Assembly (NCBI GenBank): GCA_964036315.1
Contig: OZ038487.1
Coordinates: forward strand, 51,064,219 to 51,128,218
Source: Acanthosepion esculentum
Taxonomy: Eukaryota > Mollusca > Cephalopoda > Sepiida > Sepiidae
Direction: 5' to 3'
DNA length: 64,000 nucleotides
Shown here piece by piece: positions 22,831-34,104 of the stretch. The notes below the pieces were generated by a model, which was not told the DNA's origin, did not search any database, and saw only the letters and a program-made list of their open reading frames with translations. Numbering within the stretch: position 1 is the first letter of the stretch; each line of letters starts with the position of its first letter. The translations under genes and the position numbers were made by a program.

Positions 22831-24469
22831 GTTTAAGGCTAGGAACCGTTATCTTCCTCTTATATCTGCATAAACTGCCTCCTACTGTAAACCTCTATCT
22901 CGAGTGACCCACGGGACTTGTACAGGGTAACCCTCGCATAAAAGAAAAATTGTTGCGCCCTAAGGAAAGTCTATTGAATAAAAATCTAAAAGATACCCTA
23001 TTTATTGTGAGTTGGCCAGTCTATTTAAATCTTGTCCCAAAATCTCGAAACAGAAAAATTCGAATTTTCTAGAGATATTAAAAAAATTTTAACATTAAAT
23101 TTTACTTTCCACTTCAAGGAAAAAAACAATTGAAATAAATTAACTTTTAACACAGAAAATAGAAAAATATAATTGGAATTATGCTGCATTTCCAATGGTA
23201 TTTCGTTTTAAAATGCAGCACATTTCAACTCTAAAAGAAAAGATCAAAATATGAGGTTAGTCCAAAATTTGTGTTAGAAATTTAAGGGAAGTAAATTTGA
23301 AACGCTAAACTTAATACCAGTTTCGATTCTCTCCGTTCTTCTTGAAAGCTGTTTGTAGTCTGTGTGTATAATTGTTTTTAAAAAGAGCTATTTATTTTTT
23401 TTCCCCAATTACTGCACTGCCGACCCCAACAGGTAGATGACGTACATTTCACCACCATAACTATCTGAACAGCAATGGCGTATATTTTTCTTGGTTTTAC
23501 GTAAAAAACAAAATAAAATAAAAACAAGAGAAATCGTTAGAAACCAAAATGGCCGAAACGTTTGGAGTTAAATGGAGAAATGGCAGAGATCTACTTCTTT
23601 TAAGAAGAACGAAAACAAATCACCCAAGAAGATAAATGCTACACTTACAGAATTGCATGAGCGTTGGCACCAACTTTCAGACTGTCAATGTCCACGACTT
23701 CTATGAATATATGTTCTTTACTTTCTGTTTATCTCGTCGCAAACGATTTTAGCACAAGACTTGGAATACCCTATTTATTGTGAGTTCACCAGTCTATTTA
23801 AATCGTGTCCCAAAATCTCGAAATAGAAAAATTCGCGAATTTTCTAGAGATATTAAAATTTTTAGTCTCTTGGGGTGAATTAATCTTAATTATTCACCCC
23901 AAGTTAATTATTTTTAGCTTTTTTTTTTTTAAAGAAGGCATTTCCAGCCTTCTTTTTATTCCCCCTCCGGTATTCAACTACTGATTCTAGCAATCCTCTT
24001 CGAACACGTTCACCAAAGTTGTACATTGTCAGCCATATGCAAACACAAGTGACGTATATTGGGACTAACTAAATTCCCGAGAGTAACCGAAGTAATTGTG
24101 CATATTGCTTTCGGATGTATTCACTTCTTCCAACCTTCGACTCTTACATTTCAGACTAACTACTGTCAACCAACTATTCTCCATAATTATGCAACACGTC
24201 CCGTCTCCTGGTATCTAGAGTTGCTCACGCTTGATGCTTTCGCTTAACTTCCGGTTTCTTGCTTTGACCGATTACTTTTCGTTTCTCGTCGACTCTTGTT
24301 TTATACTTCTGGAAATATCAAAATATCGGACAATCTTCATAATTTTACATGTTTTCTAACAGGATATTGTACTGAATTAACTTTGGGGTCGTTAGATAAA
24401 CGACATTGGATCAATAAATTATTTATTAATTACATAAGACTGACAATTTATTTATTATAAATAAATAGG
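22831..24469. other. Mosaic region with direct repeats DR1 and DR2
   Basis: No gene recognised. DR1 copy 2 lies at 23430-23507. DR2 copies at 22993-23080 and 23767-23855 share CCCTATTTATTGTGAGTT, CAGTCTATTTAAATC and CCCAAAATCTCGAAA. TCTCTTGGGGTGAATTAA occurs at about 21980 and 23866, with an inverted partial at 23892. Arrangement suggests duplicated pieces of one unidentified element. An open frame at 24059-24247 has no known domain. Confidence 0.5.
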
Positions 24470-24754
24470 TAGCCTTCAGTCAGTTATGGGTCATACACTT
24501 AGGCGATCATGTATCTTTCGATACATGACTGACGAGGCAGATTTTTCCCACAGTAGGTTGCCATCTCTTTCTGTGGTAGACTAGTTGCCATCCAAGGTTA
24601 TAGAACCCGGTCTGTGCTGCTATTTACCCATAGCTGGTGGGAGAAGAAGAAGATTAATACACTCATTCATCATGTAATGGAATCGAGTGGAATTCGAAAT
24701 CGGCTCTCCGATTCTTCACTCCGAGCCGCTATCCATTACTCCACCGGTAGCCTT
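24470..24754 (-). mobile_element. tRNA-derived SINE without 5S head, copy 1
   Basis: On the minus strand it starts GGCTACCGGTGGAGTAATGG (A box TAATGGATAGCGG) and carries GATTTCGAATTCC (B box), then a body with CCATCCAAGG (complement) shared with 49499-49725 and 56201-56415. The tRNA unit and early body are the same as in the 5S-headed SINEs. Confidence 0.65.
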
Positions 24755-25055
24755 ACGTAATTCTAATCTTTTCAGTTTTAAAACAGTGAAAATTTATTAA
24801 AATTGTTATGTGATTAATATACACGACTATTAAATGCATTGACAAGGAAAGAGATCATGTTGAAAAATCAATATTCTTGTGAAATATAAATGCTTTTTTT
24901 TTCTCATTTGTTGTACCTATGTACATTTTCATATTCACTTTTAGTTTTATAGAGCGAGAATTGAAACAATGTTGCTCTCTAAACAAAGAAAAAACAAGAA
25001 AGAAAAAGTGGTGAATAATTAAATAACTTTTTATTGTTGTTTAAGTAAGATGTTC
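24755..25055. other. Unassigned AT-rich sequence
   Basis: No gene or recognised element. Confidence 0.5.
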
Positions 25056-25953
25056 TGAATTTTAAATACTTTGGCTTTATAATCTTACTTACAAAGATGC
25101 TTGTTGAGGAAATGTTAAAAAATTACCAATAAATTTTAAGTTTACATCGCTGTTATTTTATGATAATATGGACGTCCGTATTTACAAAAATCAACACGTT
25201 CACAAACATACAAATAAATTCACTTTTCAATTTCTGATTAGTAAAAATCTAGTTTTTATTCAATAACAATATCACTTGACCGCTACAAATTTCTGAGGAA
25301 TTTGCAAACATGAAAAAGTCCACGAGTAGAAAAAAAAGAAACCTTGCGAGTTCAATAAGTCTCCGCTGAAAGTGTCCTCCTCTTTTTATTTTCATGCTAC
25401 GTTCTTTTAATGCCTTATCATTAGCATTGTCACTAACGCAAAATTCGGTACGATTGTATGTTACCTGATACGAGGCACAACGCCCAGTCGCTTCTTACAC
25501 CCTCCGTTAGTACCGTGGGGTGTTCAAACACCAAATAAAATGTTTTCCTTATTTAGAAAGTGGCAAGTCAGATTTTCATTAGTTCAGTAGCATTCTCTAT
25601 CAACTGCAGAGTTTCTGTTTTTTTAGTCATAAAATTAGTGTAATTTGCAAACAGTTTTTTTTTTTTATTAGAATCATTTATAAACTTAAAAAAAAAAATT
25701 AAATTCTGTATTAATTTGTAGCGGTCAAGTGATATTGTTATTGAATAAAAACTAGATTTTTACTAATCAGAAATGGAAAAGTGAATTTATTTGTGTGCTT
25801 GTGAACGTGTTGATTTTTGTAAATACGGACGTCCATATTATCATAAAATATAATAGTGATATAGTAAACTTAAAATTTATTGGTAATTTTTTAACATTTC
25901 CTCAACAAGCATCTTTGTAAGTAAGACTATAAAGCCAAAGTATTTAAAATTCA
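25056..25953. mobile_element. 898-bp foldback element with about 240-bp arms
   Basis: Arms 25056-25291 and 25713-25953 are long, nearly identical reverse complements (outer edge TGAATTTTAAATACTTTGGC, inner edge GCGGTCAAGTGATATTG/complement). The 421-bp core is unrelated and less AT-rich, with no ORF of note. I see no clear target duplication. It could be a foldback/MULE-like non-autonomous DNA element. Confidence 0.75.
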
Positions 25954-27343
25954 ATGAAAAGTTAGAATGCTTAAAATATTTAAAATTGTAAAGGTTATGT
26001 AGTTATAGGGATGTCCCAGTTTTCGCTAAAAAAGTGGCATAATTGATGAAAAAAGGCCCCAAACTTAATAACAAAGTTTTTCGTGATAAAACTTTGTTTT
26101 TATTAATAAGAGTAGAGACCAAAGTATTTTTTAATTATTTTTTGAAATTTTTTATTCATATTTAGCACGTTTAAATTTGTGGTTGAAAATCTTTTTCTTT
26201 TTTTTGTTTTAGCATAAAGATCACCTAATATTTTGCACTAGCTTTTTTTCACTTAATAAACACATAAATTTCGAAATTATTGTATAAATCAAATAATTGT
26301 CCCAATTTAGTGAAACTTTCAGAACTTATTCCGAAATGACTGAATTTATTTAAGAAATGTTTGTCTTTTAGAAAGTCATGGTAAAAATATTTTTTTTTTA
26401 CGTCTGATACCCACCTAACTTAATTTTATGAAAACTTTTAAACTAGTAGGTGTGTAACTAATTTTATTTTTTTAATTAAATAAAGGAGACTTTGAGGAAT
26501 ATACATCATAAATTTCGTGTAAAATTTTGACTCGCATAAACCTCAATTTTAGCTCTGAATTCAAAATACAAAAATGCAAGAAAACTAAGACATTTTTTAA
26601 TAAAAACAGCTTTTAATGTATTTTATAAATATATATTAAGGACTTTTTATGAAGTCAAAATCCTTTTCGGTAGAATAATAAATTTTTACGAGAATTGTTT
26701 ACTTTTTTTTTTACATCTAAATAAAAAAGTGAAAATACTGATATATATAATGAAAGGCGTTTACGTTGTATTCGTCATGTAATTTTATTTCCATTATCAC
26801 CTTCTTACTTAAATTGTCCAAACATCACGCTGTCAATGTCATTAAAAAACACCTCTGTTAAAAAATGCTTTTTTGCAATATTTTAAACCAAAAGTAATAT
26901 TTGTTTCAACTCATGCAATTATCTGATTTTTGCAAGAATTTCCAAATCAAAGTGTTATTCACCGCAAAAAAGACGCTAAAAATTTCCCATAATAATTTAA
27001 AATGGCCCTCCTTTAACGAAAAAAAAAACCCAAAAACTTTTGAACCAAAATTTCGAATGCCCGAAAAAGAATTAAAAATAATTTAATAATAAAAAATCCC
27101 TTGGTCCATCTTAAGATTTTGACGATAAAACTTATTTTTTTATTAAGTTTTGGGCAATTTTTCATCATACTCATTTTTAGTGATTATTCGGATGTACGTA
27201 AATGTGTAAAAATACAATTATTCTACTACTAAATTCAGTAAAAGAGTATACAAAATTATATTCACTTTATTGGTTATGTAGTAAGGGTTTTAATTTATTT
27301 TTAAATATAAATACTATTTTTTTGATTATTGCAAACTTTAAGT
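25954..27343. other. Unassigned AT-rich sequence
   Basis: No gene. The block 27078-27205 (TTTAATAATAAAAAATCCCT, GATAAAACTT, CATACTCATTTTTAGTGA) parallels 21400-21545. GATAAAACTTTG also occurs at 26092, so these are pieces of an unclassified repeat. Confidence 0.5.
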
Positions 27344-27777
27344 TGTAGAAAACTGTGGGAGTGAAGATGTGAAGGTTAAACTTTCCTGCTGGCCGGTTCA
27401 GCTACATGAGATTGTCGAACATTAAGTCCAAAGAAAACAAACAAGACCGATATATATGGGTAAGCAAATATATATTAATAACAAGTTACACAAAGACATG
27501 AAAAGTTACATAGTGTTTGTATGGAGAAATTATGTGTGTGTATTATAAGTGTTCCTACGTACGTGTATTGATCTTAGCGTGTTCCCAGTATCTGTGAGAG
27601 GTCACGTATTGGTGCAAGTGAAAAAAAGAGAGATTTTTACCTCATCTCCACGCGAGATGGCGGTCCAAGGCCTGAGTCGGAAAAGAGAAAGAGAGAATGG
27701 TCAGCCAGTATTTATACTAGTCGGAGAGAGACCCCTGTTGAAGGATTAAGGAAACTGAGGAGGAGCTAACTCCGACA
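27344..27777 (-). mobile_element. Solo LTR A, copy 1
   Basis: 434 bp, bounded by TGTAG...CCGACA and flanked by AAGT at 27340-27343 and 27778-27781 (4-bp target duplication). It is homologous, in opposite orientation, to 36697-37214. On the minus strand it has a TATAAATAC promoter-like box near 27705-27715. Both ends are LTR-like and no internal region follows, so it is a solo LTR left by recombination. Confidence 0.75.
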
Positions 27778-28402
27778 AAGTAAAAGTAAACTAACATTAC
27801 TTTTACAAAATCCTGTTAATTAATCCTTATATGACTTCGAAACATGTTACATATCTTTAGGACAAATATTGAATTAAATTTGTTGTTTATATTTTTCGTC
27901 TACAATGGCGGATTGATGAATGACAAGTGAACATGCCAATGCTTTAAAAATGCCAAGAAACTTTAATTACGGAAATGAAATTTCCTTTTATTACGGATTA
28001 GCTTTCGGCTATTATCTTTCAAATAAAACTAAAATTTAACTTCAAAGAAGATATTTAAATTATTTAATTTTTTTTTTTCTTCAGAAAGTCTGTGGAGGTA
28101 CCGACATAGTACCAATGGGGCGATTTTTCACAGTTTTATTTATCTGCTGTAAAAATAAAATGAGATATAACTTTGCATATTTGTACTTTTGAAACTTTTG
28201 AAAATTCCTTTATTTAATATTTGATTCTTCAAATAAAACCAATTCTTCAAAATTTGTTCTATAAAAACCAGAAAAAATATCCAAGACAATAACTAGAAAC
28301 TGCCGAAATGGCAGTATCAAGAGAAAACCTGTCCTTTTGACACACCGTATTATTTTTGCGGGGACTTTTGTTAAATTTTATTATTTTAATTTTTTTTAAT
28401 TA
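27778..28402. other. Unassigned AT-rich sequence
   Basis: No gene or recognised element. Confidence 0.5.
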
Positions 28403-28571
28403 GTGTAAACCGGATATAAGTGAGTTGTCGGGACTGGAGAAGAAGTATCTTATATCCGGGTTTCTCTTGTATCCGGGTTTGGTCTATTTTGTTTTATTAA
28501 CACATGCTCTAATTTGGGACCAGATAAAATATCTCTTATATCCGGGTTTCTCTTATATCCGGGTTACACTG
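28403..28571. mobile_element. pogo/Tigger-like MITE, copy 1
   Basis: TA target duplication (28401-28402, 28572-28573). The right terminus inverted reads CAGTGTAACCCGGATATAAG; the left terminus lacks the first two bases. Internal reiterations of CTTATATCCGGGTTT occur four times. This pattern, CAGT ends with TA duplication and repeated subterminal motifs, is characteristic of pogo/Tigger non-autonomous elements. Second copy at 52598-52800. Confidence 0.7.
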
Positions 28572-29008
28572 TACCATGACAATAAAAATATAACATACAG
28601 ATTTTTTTAAATACATTTTTTGTTACATTTTTTCTATTTGTTTCGTACTAAATATTTGATGAAGTGAGGAGTGGTGTTTAAAAAAAAACAGTAATGAAAA
28701 TAAAATACTTTGGCCAGCATCCAATCTTTACAAGGTGAAATAATTCTGTCAGGTTCTTCATCTAATTTCTTTTACTGAAGTCACCCCGCCTCCTCTAGCC
28801 TCAAACAACTCGTTATTGCTTGTAAAAACATTGTCAGTAACTTTGAACTTCGTGAGATATACTTCAGAGAACATCTGGTAGATTTAACTCCAGCCCACAT
28901 TTTTAAAAAATATATACGTGATTTCTTTAATGATCCCCGTATCATCTAGCAAACTAGCAATAGTTCCTATCCATTTCTGAAAAGAGAGATCAGAAATTTC
29001 TTAACTTA
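28572..29008. other. Unassigned
   Basis: No gene or recognised element. 28730-29000 could be an RT remnant but no motif is secure. Confidence 0.4.
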
Positions 29009-29285
29009 GTGTTAGTTCTACCTTTGGTGAAGATGATATTTAAAACAGTATGCTGTATCCTATGCATAACAAGACATTATATTAATTACTTGGAGATCAA
29101 GTTACGTATTCGGGACGTAAAAATTTGGCAGATGCGGAAATTTAATTATCTGGGTAGGATAGTAATAGATGATGGAAGTATGACACAGAAATCCGAATGT
29201 GTATTGGGATAACGGAAGATGTCTTTGAGAAATTTAGCAAAGTTTTAAAGGTTTGGAAAATGTTATTAGAAACAAGTGCTGAACT
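29009..29285 (+). pseudogene. RTE-type LINE remnant
   Basis: Reads LRIRDVKIWQMRKFNYLGRI then DDGSMTQKSE, VFEKFSKVLK and TSAELFI. This corresponds to the YLGS..DGK.xxEI.xRI.xAKxAFxxL segment of RTE elements. Runs into a 25-bp tandem repeat. Confidence 0.65.
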
Positions 29286-29360
29286 GTTCATTATTCAACA
29301 ATGTTCAACAGTTCATTATTCAACAATGTTCAACAGTTCATTATTCAACAATGTTCAACA
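29286..29360. repeat. 3 x 25-bp perfect tandem repeat
   Basis: Unit GTTCATTATTCAACAATGTTCAACA at 29286, 29311 and 29336, split here as GTTCATTATTCAA plus CAATGTTCAACA. It begins where the LINE reads ELFI, so the duplication arose within LINE sequence. Confidence 0.9.
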
Positions 29361-29410
29361 TAACGTATTGCAGCAATAGTTAATCAGTAATATGACAATA
29401 GTGAATGGCT

Positions 29411-30285
29411 TGTAGCGGTTTGAACGGCCCCAATTCAATCTGTATATTTTTTACTTTACAAATGTGTCAGCAAACAAGAGAAACAACACAAAACTTTTTC
29501 TTATAATAACAATCTTCATTTTACTGTATGACATACAAACAATCAAGTGTGTGATTTTTATATAGTAAGAGTTGTAATTAATAGCAGGAGTTATTTACCT
29601 TTAACTTGAAATTCTTAAAGTCTTTTAAGAGAAACTATTTTTATTTGAACTCTCAGAAAAGATTTCAGTTCATAAAATAAAGTTCAGTCTCAATGAAAGA
29701 AATGTTCAAAGTTGCTTTTTGAATAAAATGTTTGTTTGGCAAACTGTATATTGTTCTCTGAGTAGAATTCTTGTTGTCTCGATAAAAATCGTAGATGTTA
29801 AAATTGAAGTGTAGTTTGTTGGTGAGTGAATTCGAAATTTGAGAGTTTTAGGATATCTAACTTAGAAAATTAAAAGATTTGAACGGCGTGAATTTGTTTG
29901 GCTAATTGTTTGATGTCGCAAAGCTGATACGTTTCTGTTGCTTGTAGTTGGAGTGAATAAGATGAGTTAAGAGATGTGCAATGTTCGTACGTACGTGTGT
30001 GCGTGTCATAGCGTCTTCCCATAAGGGACAGACATGAGCCCTTCGCTGAACTACATTGTTGTGGTTGTGAAAGAAAACAGGAAAGAAGAAGAGTTGAAGA
30101 TGTCGCTAAATATTTATAATGTTGTATGTCACGTGATTGGCTCGAAACACATAGACAGATTTGGGCGGTAAATTAATTATAACCGTGCGGACGTAGACGA
30201 AAGCAGGATATTAACATTAACTGACCAATCAGGAGTCAGAGAAATATCAAGGCTCTGTGATCCACTTTGGTGTTTAGTTTGTACA
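29411..30285 (+). mobile_element. LTR-B copy 1 with leader remnant
   Basis: Begins TGTAGCGG and ends GTTTAGTTTGTACA. It shares start, end and internal blocks (GTCACGTGAT, GACCAATCA, TTTAGTTTG) with 37852-43828. Downstream AAATTTGACGCCGAAAG and GTGGTAGCAGAA look like a primer-binding-site/leader, so this is probably a 5' LTR truncated at about 30327 by a SINE-like element. No target duplication is visible. Confidence 0.5.
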
Positions 30286-30327
30286 AAATTTGACGCCGAA
30301 AGAAAGTGGTAGCAGAATGCTAAAGGC

Positions 30328-30785
30328 TGGTTCGGTTTGGTTTGGTTTGGTTTATTTTGTTTTACAGCGTATCAACTTCAATGGGTTATTTAATGCCGAG
30401 ATGATTTTTTGGATAGGTCCGTATGAATAGAATATGTATTCTTTGTAAGAAATTAGTTTGTAGATCAGGTTTTATTGAGGTACTTTTCTAGTTTTTTTTG
30501 TCGTGAGTCAAATGTATTGCTGGCAATGTTTTTTTCAAAAATGTATTGTTGGTATTTTTATTATAAAAATCCATTTTTATAATTTCATAGCGTTTTTACT
30601 CCAGTTTGGGGATTAACTATTTGCCCATAGCAGGGACCCTAACCGAGGCTACCACCCCGGGTCAAGATGGACCTGGGAACAACAGCAATTAAAAGGTTGT
30701 TCCACGCTCCTCAAAACCACCCGATCAGAAGCCTTTATGCCGGGTGTAATTTATCGTCATACCCAGGACGGCTGAATGGCTGGTG
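30328..30785 (-). mobile_element. SINE-like family D, copy 2
   Basis: Starts with GGTTT/GGTTC pentamer repeats (the 3' tail on the minus strand), then CGTATCAACTTCAATGGGTT and ATTTAATGCC, TATTTTTATTATAAAAAT repeats, GGGGATTAACTATTTGCCC, CTCCTCAAAACC and CGTCATACCCAGGA. Collinear with 5960-6480 and inverted relative to 48000-48350. Confidence 0.6.
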
Positions 30786-31972
30786 GAGAATAACTTCAAC
30801 CTAAAAATCGGGATACAACCATTAACGTTACTGATATGTCCCGGAAGGGATATATTTGATCGAAGTAGCTAAGTGGTTTGGGCTACTGTGACTGAGTAGT
30901 ACAACCTAGCAGGTAGCAGTAATCGACTGCTACTCGTCGTAGTCGTAGTCAATAGATGTAGGCAATAGGCGTATACCAATAGGATAGGCAATGGCGTAGT
31001 CCAATGGGCGTCGTCATATACTTAGACTAGGAATCTATCCTACCTCCACGTCTGTCTGTATTTATGGCTGACACCAGCCAATCATATTCCTGTAATGTAT
31101 TCATTACATCAGTTACCATACCAGCGATGTGGTAACACATTGTTAATGGGTAAAAACAAAGAAATACGTGTGTATGTCTTAGAAAGAAAATAGAATATAT
31201 AATGTGAAAACAGTTTCTTCTGGTATTGAAACGGATGCCTATTAGCAGACATGATAAAGAGAAATGAATTATAAATTCTGACTTGGTAAGTTGACGCTGT
31301 CGTCACTGTGTTAGTGCTTTAACCTCGGGCATAAAAGGCGGGGGGAAATGGAATGCTGGAGTCTGTTGCGAGTTTGCTGCTTGTGTTTAGGTGTCTCCTG
31401 GTATGTATTTTTCCCACAACAATAATTCCGGACTCGAATGTGAGTCCAGGTAATAAATGAATAAAGTAAGAACAAAACTATATATATAAAAACGAACAAC
31501 AATGTATTTATTAACAAAACAAAGGTATACATAAACAATAGAAGATTGTTGCATGTGATAAAAACAAGGGATATGGAAGAAGAAGGTATTTAAAGACTAA
31601 AGAATGTGTGTGTGTAGTTTGTTGTAGGAGGAGCCCTAAAGAAAAGTAAATGAAAGTGAAGTGAAACGTGCGTGCGTGTGTGCGTTCCCCGGTGGGTACG
31701 CTTTCTCCACGTGCGAACTACATCTTAGCGTGTAAGAGGAAAATAAAAAAGAGAAGATGTCAGAGAATGTTATTGTCTATTTATAGGCTTAAAGAGCGTC
31801 CACTAGCGACGGTTTTTTGTGAAATAAGTACGGGTACACCACAAGTCGCTACGTGAAATTGGCTCCAACTGTCCAGATGGAATAATTTTTGCGCCCCTAG
31901 CCAAACTGTCATGTGACATGTGCATTAATTATGCCTGAGAAACAAGCTTTTGAAATGCTCCTATGACTATAG
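30786..31972. other. Unassigned, possible LTR-like region
   Basis: No gene. 30940-31010 has imperfect repeats of GTCGTAGTC and CCAATAGG/CCAATGGG. Between about 31320 and 31860 there are CpG-containing segments and a TATTTATAGGC (complement of a TATA-like box), as in LTRs, but no ends could be fixed. Confidence 0.35.
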
Positions 31973-32703
31973 CAGGCATGTCCATAGTCCGTCCCAGGGG
32001 CCAATTATGGCCCGCGTTCAAATTTCATATGGTCCCCATCCTCTGTCATAGAATGTAACACTTACGGCCTGCTAGTATTGTCAATTAGAGTATGAACAAT
32101 ACACACCTAAGAAATATAGTTTCATGTTATACCAAAAGGTGGCAGCAACACTGTGTGGCCGCCCTATGGTGGTATGACTCTGACCCAGACAATTTGTAAA
32201 ATCACTGCCTTTGAACTAAACCTAGCCTACATACTTCAGTACAGATATCAGTATCACCGTTCACATTAGTTATTTCTTTTAGTCATCTGAGATGAATAAA
32301 TTCTAAAATCTTAGTGCACTGAATTTATTTTGTGTTGGTCAAAATCAGTTATAAAAATATTTAGACACTTGGACTTGTGTCACTTTATGTTTTCTACAAC
32401 TTATGTTTAAGATTAAGCTGAGATATATTATAGCTTCCTGGAAGTTCTTTTTTCTCGGACATATTTTACTTCATATTATATGAGCTTCAGATATGACAGG
32501 CTGAGTGATTTTGGTAAAACCTGTTTAAATTTATTTGTCATCCATGTGAAAAAATAAAAATGTGCCATTTGCAAACAAATTTTCATAATATAGTTCATTT
32601 GCATTTAATTTTAACGGTTCAAATGCCAAGCAGAATAATTAGCCCTCACGCATATTCACCTCACCAAATTTGGCCCTGTCTGAAAAAAGTTTGGACACCT
32701 CTG
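31973..32703. mobile_element. Non-autonomous hAT element
   Basis: 731 bp. Termini CAGGCATGTCCATAGTCC and, inverted from the right, CAGAGGTGTCCAAACTTTTT with adjacent GGGCCA blocks are typical hAT ends. The 8-bp target duplication GACTATAG (31965-31972) / GGCTACAG (32704-32711) has two mismatches. No transposase coding capacity remains. It seems inserted in RTE sequence, as the right flank continues AGTGAATGCTG of that LINE. Confidence 0.75.
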
Positions 32704-33045
32704 GGCTACAGTGAATGCTGATTGATCAATCTCCTTTCACAAACAAATGAAAGACTTAAAGCAACAGAGATGTGTCTCTATTGACGAATAACATTGATAG
32801 AGTATGTTAGAAACGAAGTCATACAGAGAATAGAAACTGCAAAGCAACTGCTGCTAACAATCGGAAAAGGGTAGTTGAAATTTATCTGGTACATAATGAG
32901 GAAAGAGGACTTGGAGAATGAAAGAAACTATAATTTTCATTACGACGGAAAGTGCGACACCGAAATCCGAAGGCGCATTGAGAAAGCAAAAAAGCTTTCC
33001 GAAAGCCAAACAAAGTATTAAGAAACAGAAAAATCTGTAGGGATA
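32704..33045 (+). pseudogene. RTE-type LINE fragments in scrambled order
   Basis: 32704-32925 corresponds to the C-terminal part (GTGAATGCTG..., LKQQRCVSIDE, a KG-LKFIWYIMRKEDLEN segment). 32926-33045 encodes the more upstream part (DGKCDTEIRRRIE, AKKxFRKPNKVLRNRKI). The order is reversed relative to an intact element, so these are two insertions or a rearrangement. Confidence 0.6.
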
Positions 33046-33357
33046 TATTCGGACTATTGTCCTCATCTTTGTCCCCACGTTTCGGTCGATGTACGCTTCG
33101 GCCTTCTTCAGGTGGTTGGAATGTCGAATTGAACCCTTTATATCGCTCACTGGTAGACTGTTTTAATGGATGTCAGTTATCTCTTGTTAATTCCCCTCTC
33201 CAAGTTCTCCACTGCCTTAACCGGGTATTGAACTCACCCTCTTTGGGTCCTGTCACTGGATCTAACCAACGCCTTTATCCACTTTAGCCATGTGACCTTG
33301 AGGACATCTGTGTATGAATTTCTAGGTATTATAAACCTAATGTCTTCAGCAACCATT
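33046..33357 (-). mobile_element. Penelope-like element 3' region with tRNA-like unit
   Basis: On the minus strand, directly downstream of the GIY-YIG frame: CTGAAGACATTAGGTTTATA, then AAAGTGGATAAAGGCGTTGG (A-box-like), GAGTTCAATACCCGG (B-box-like), and finally CCTGAAGAAGGCCGAAGCGT and CGACCGAAACG. The last part has a CTGAAGA...GAAAC arrangement reminiscent of hammerhead ribozyme cores. Related tails stand alone at 4.7-5.1 and 16.1-16.5 kb. Confidence 0.6.
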
Positions 33358-33720
33358 TTAACAGTGCTCATATTGCCATTTTTTGCTGTTATCATTTATG
33401 TTTTTACCGGAGCTCATATTGCAATTTTTGTTGTTATTATCGCCTTTCATTATCCTTATTACTGGTTCCCATATTGTATTCATTTCTATGCTTGGTTGGT
33501 TCAGGAGATTTTTGTGGCCTAGCATATGTGCTGATTCCTTAAGTTTACGAATTTTCCAATGGTGTTCTTTGTCTATGATCTCAACCTGATCCCACAGAGA
33601 GCAATGATCTCCCTTTTCTCTCCATTTATGGTCAGCCACACCTGATTTTTCCACTTCTCCTCGTGTTACAGCTTTCTGGTGTTCTTGAAGCCTTACCTCA
33701 TCTCAGAAATATAGACAGAT
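33358..33720 (-). pseudogene. Penelope-like element GIY-YIG C-terminal coding remnant
   Basis: The minus-strand frame (33654 down to 33358, extending in frame to about 33700) reads RLQEHQKAVTRGEVEKSGVA then DHKWREKGDH, WDQVEII, HHWKIRKLKESAHML and NLLNQPSIEMNTIWEP. This is the order found at the C-terminus of Penelope-like retroelement ORFs, where a GIY-YIG endonuclease lies behind the RT (L-x-E-H-x3-V...A-x-H...W...R-x-x-R-K-x-K-E-A). The RT and the GIY part are absent, so it is 5'-truncated. The tail runs 33357-33046. Confidence 0.75.
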
Positions 33721-33721
33721 A

Positions 33722-33752
<31 letters not shown>

Positions 33753-33755
33753 ATT
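33721..33755. repeat. (TTA)n microsatellite
   Basis: About ten ATT/TTA units. Confidence 0.9.
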
Positions 33756-34104
33756 ATAAATAAATAAAACTAAATAAAACAATAACATAAAAAAGTTGTA
33801 AAAAATAAATTAAATAAAAATTTAAAATAATAAAAATACTCTCAGCATACAACAAAAATTGTACCTGTCGGAATTAGAGCCGAAAGACGTTAAATTCAAA
33901 CTCTTCACCACGATCCTTGGTATGGGCAACACGTGTCCGATTTCTCTGTGATATGGCTTGTAATATTAGGGAGTAAATTGTAACCTAAATAATATAAATA
34001 AATTGTATGAAATTAATATACAATTTACAATACTTTTCCTGTTATTTGTGTACGTTTTATATCCTATCAAGTATGCTTTTATCTCCGTGAATACAAGGCT
34101 AATT
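33756..34104. other. Unassigned AT-rich sequence
   Basis: No gene or recognised element. Confidence 0.5.

Noticed and set aside
33292..33589. Plus-strand membrane-like open frames
   Set aside because: Antisense of the Penelope GIY-YIG remnant.
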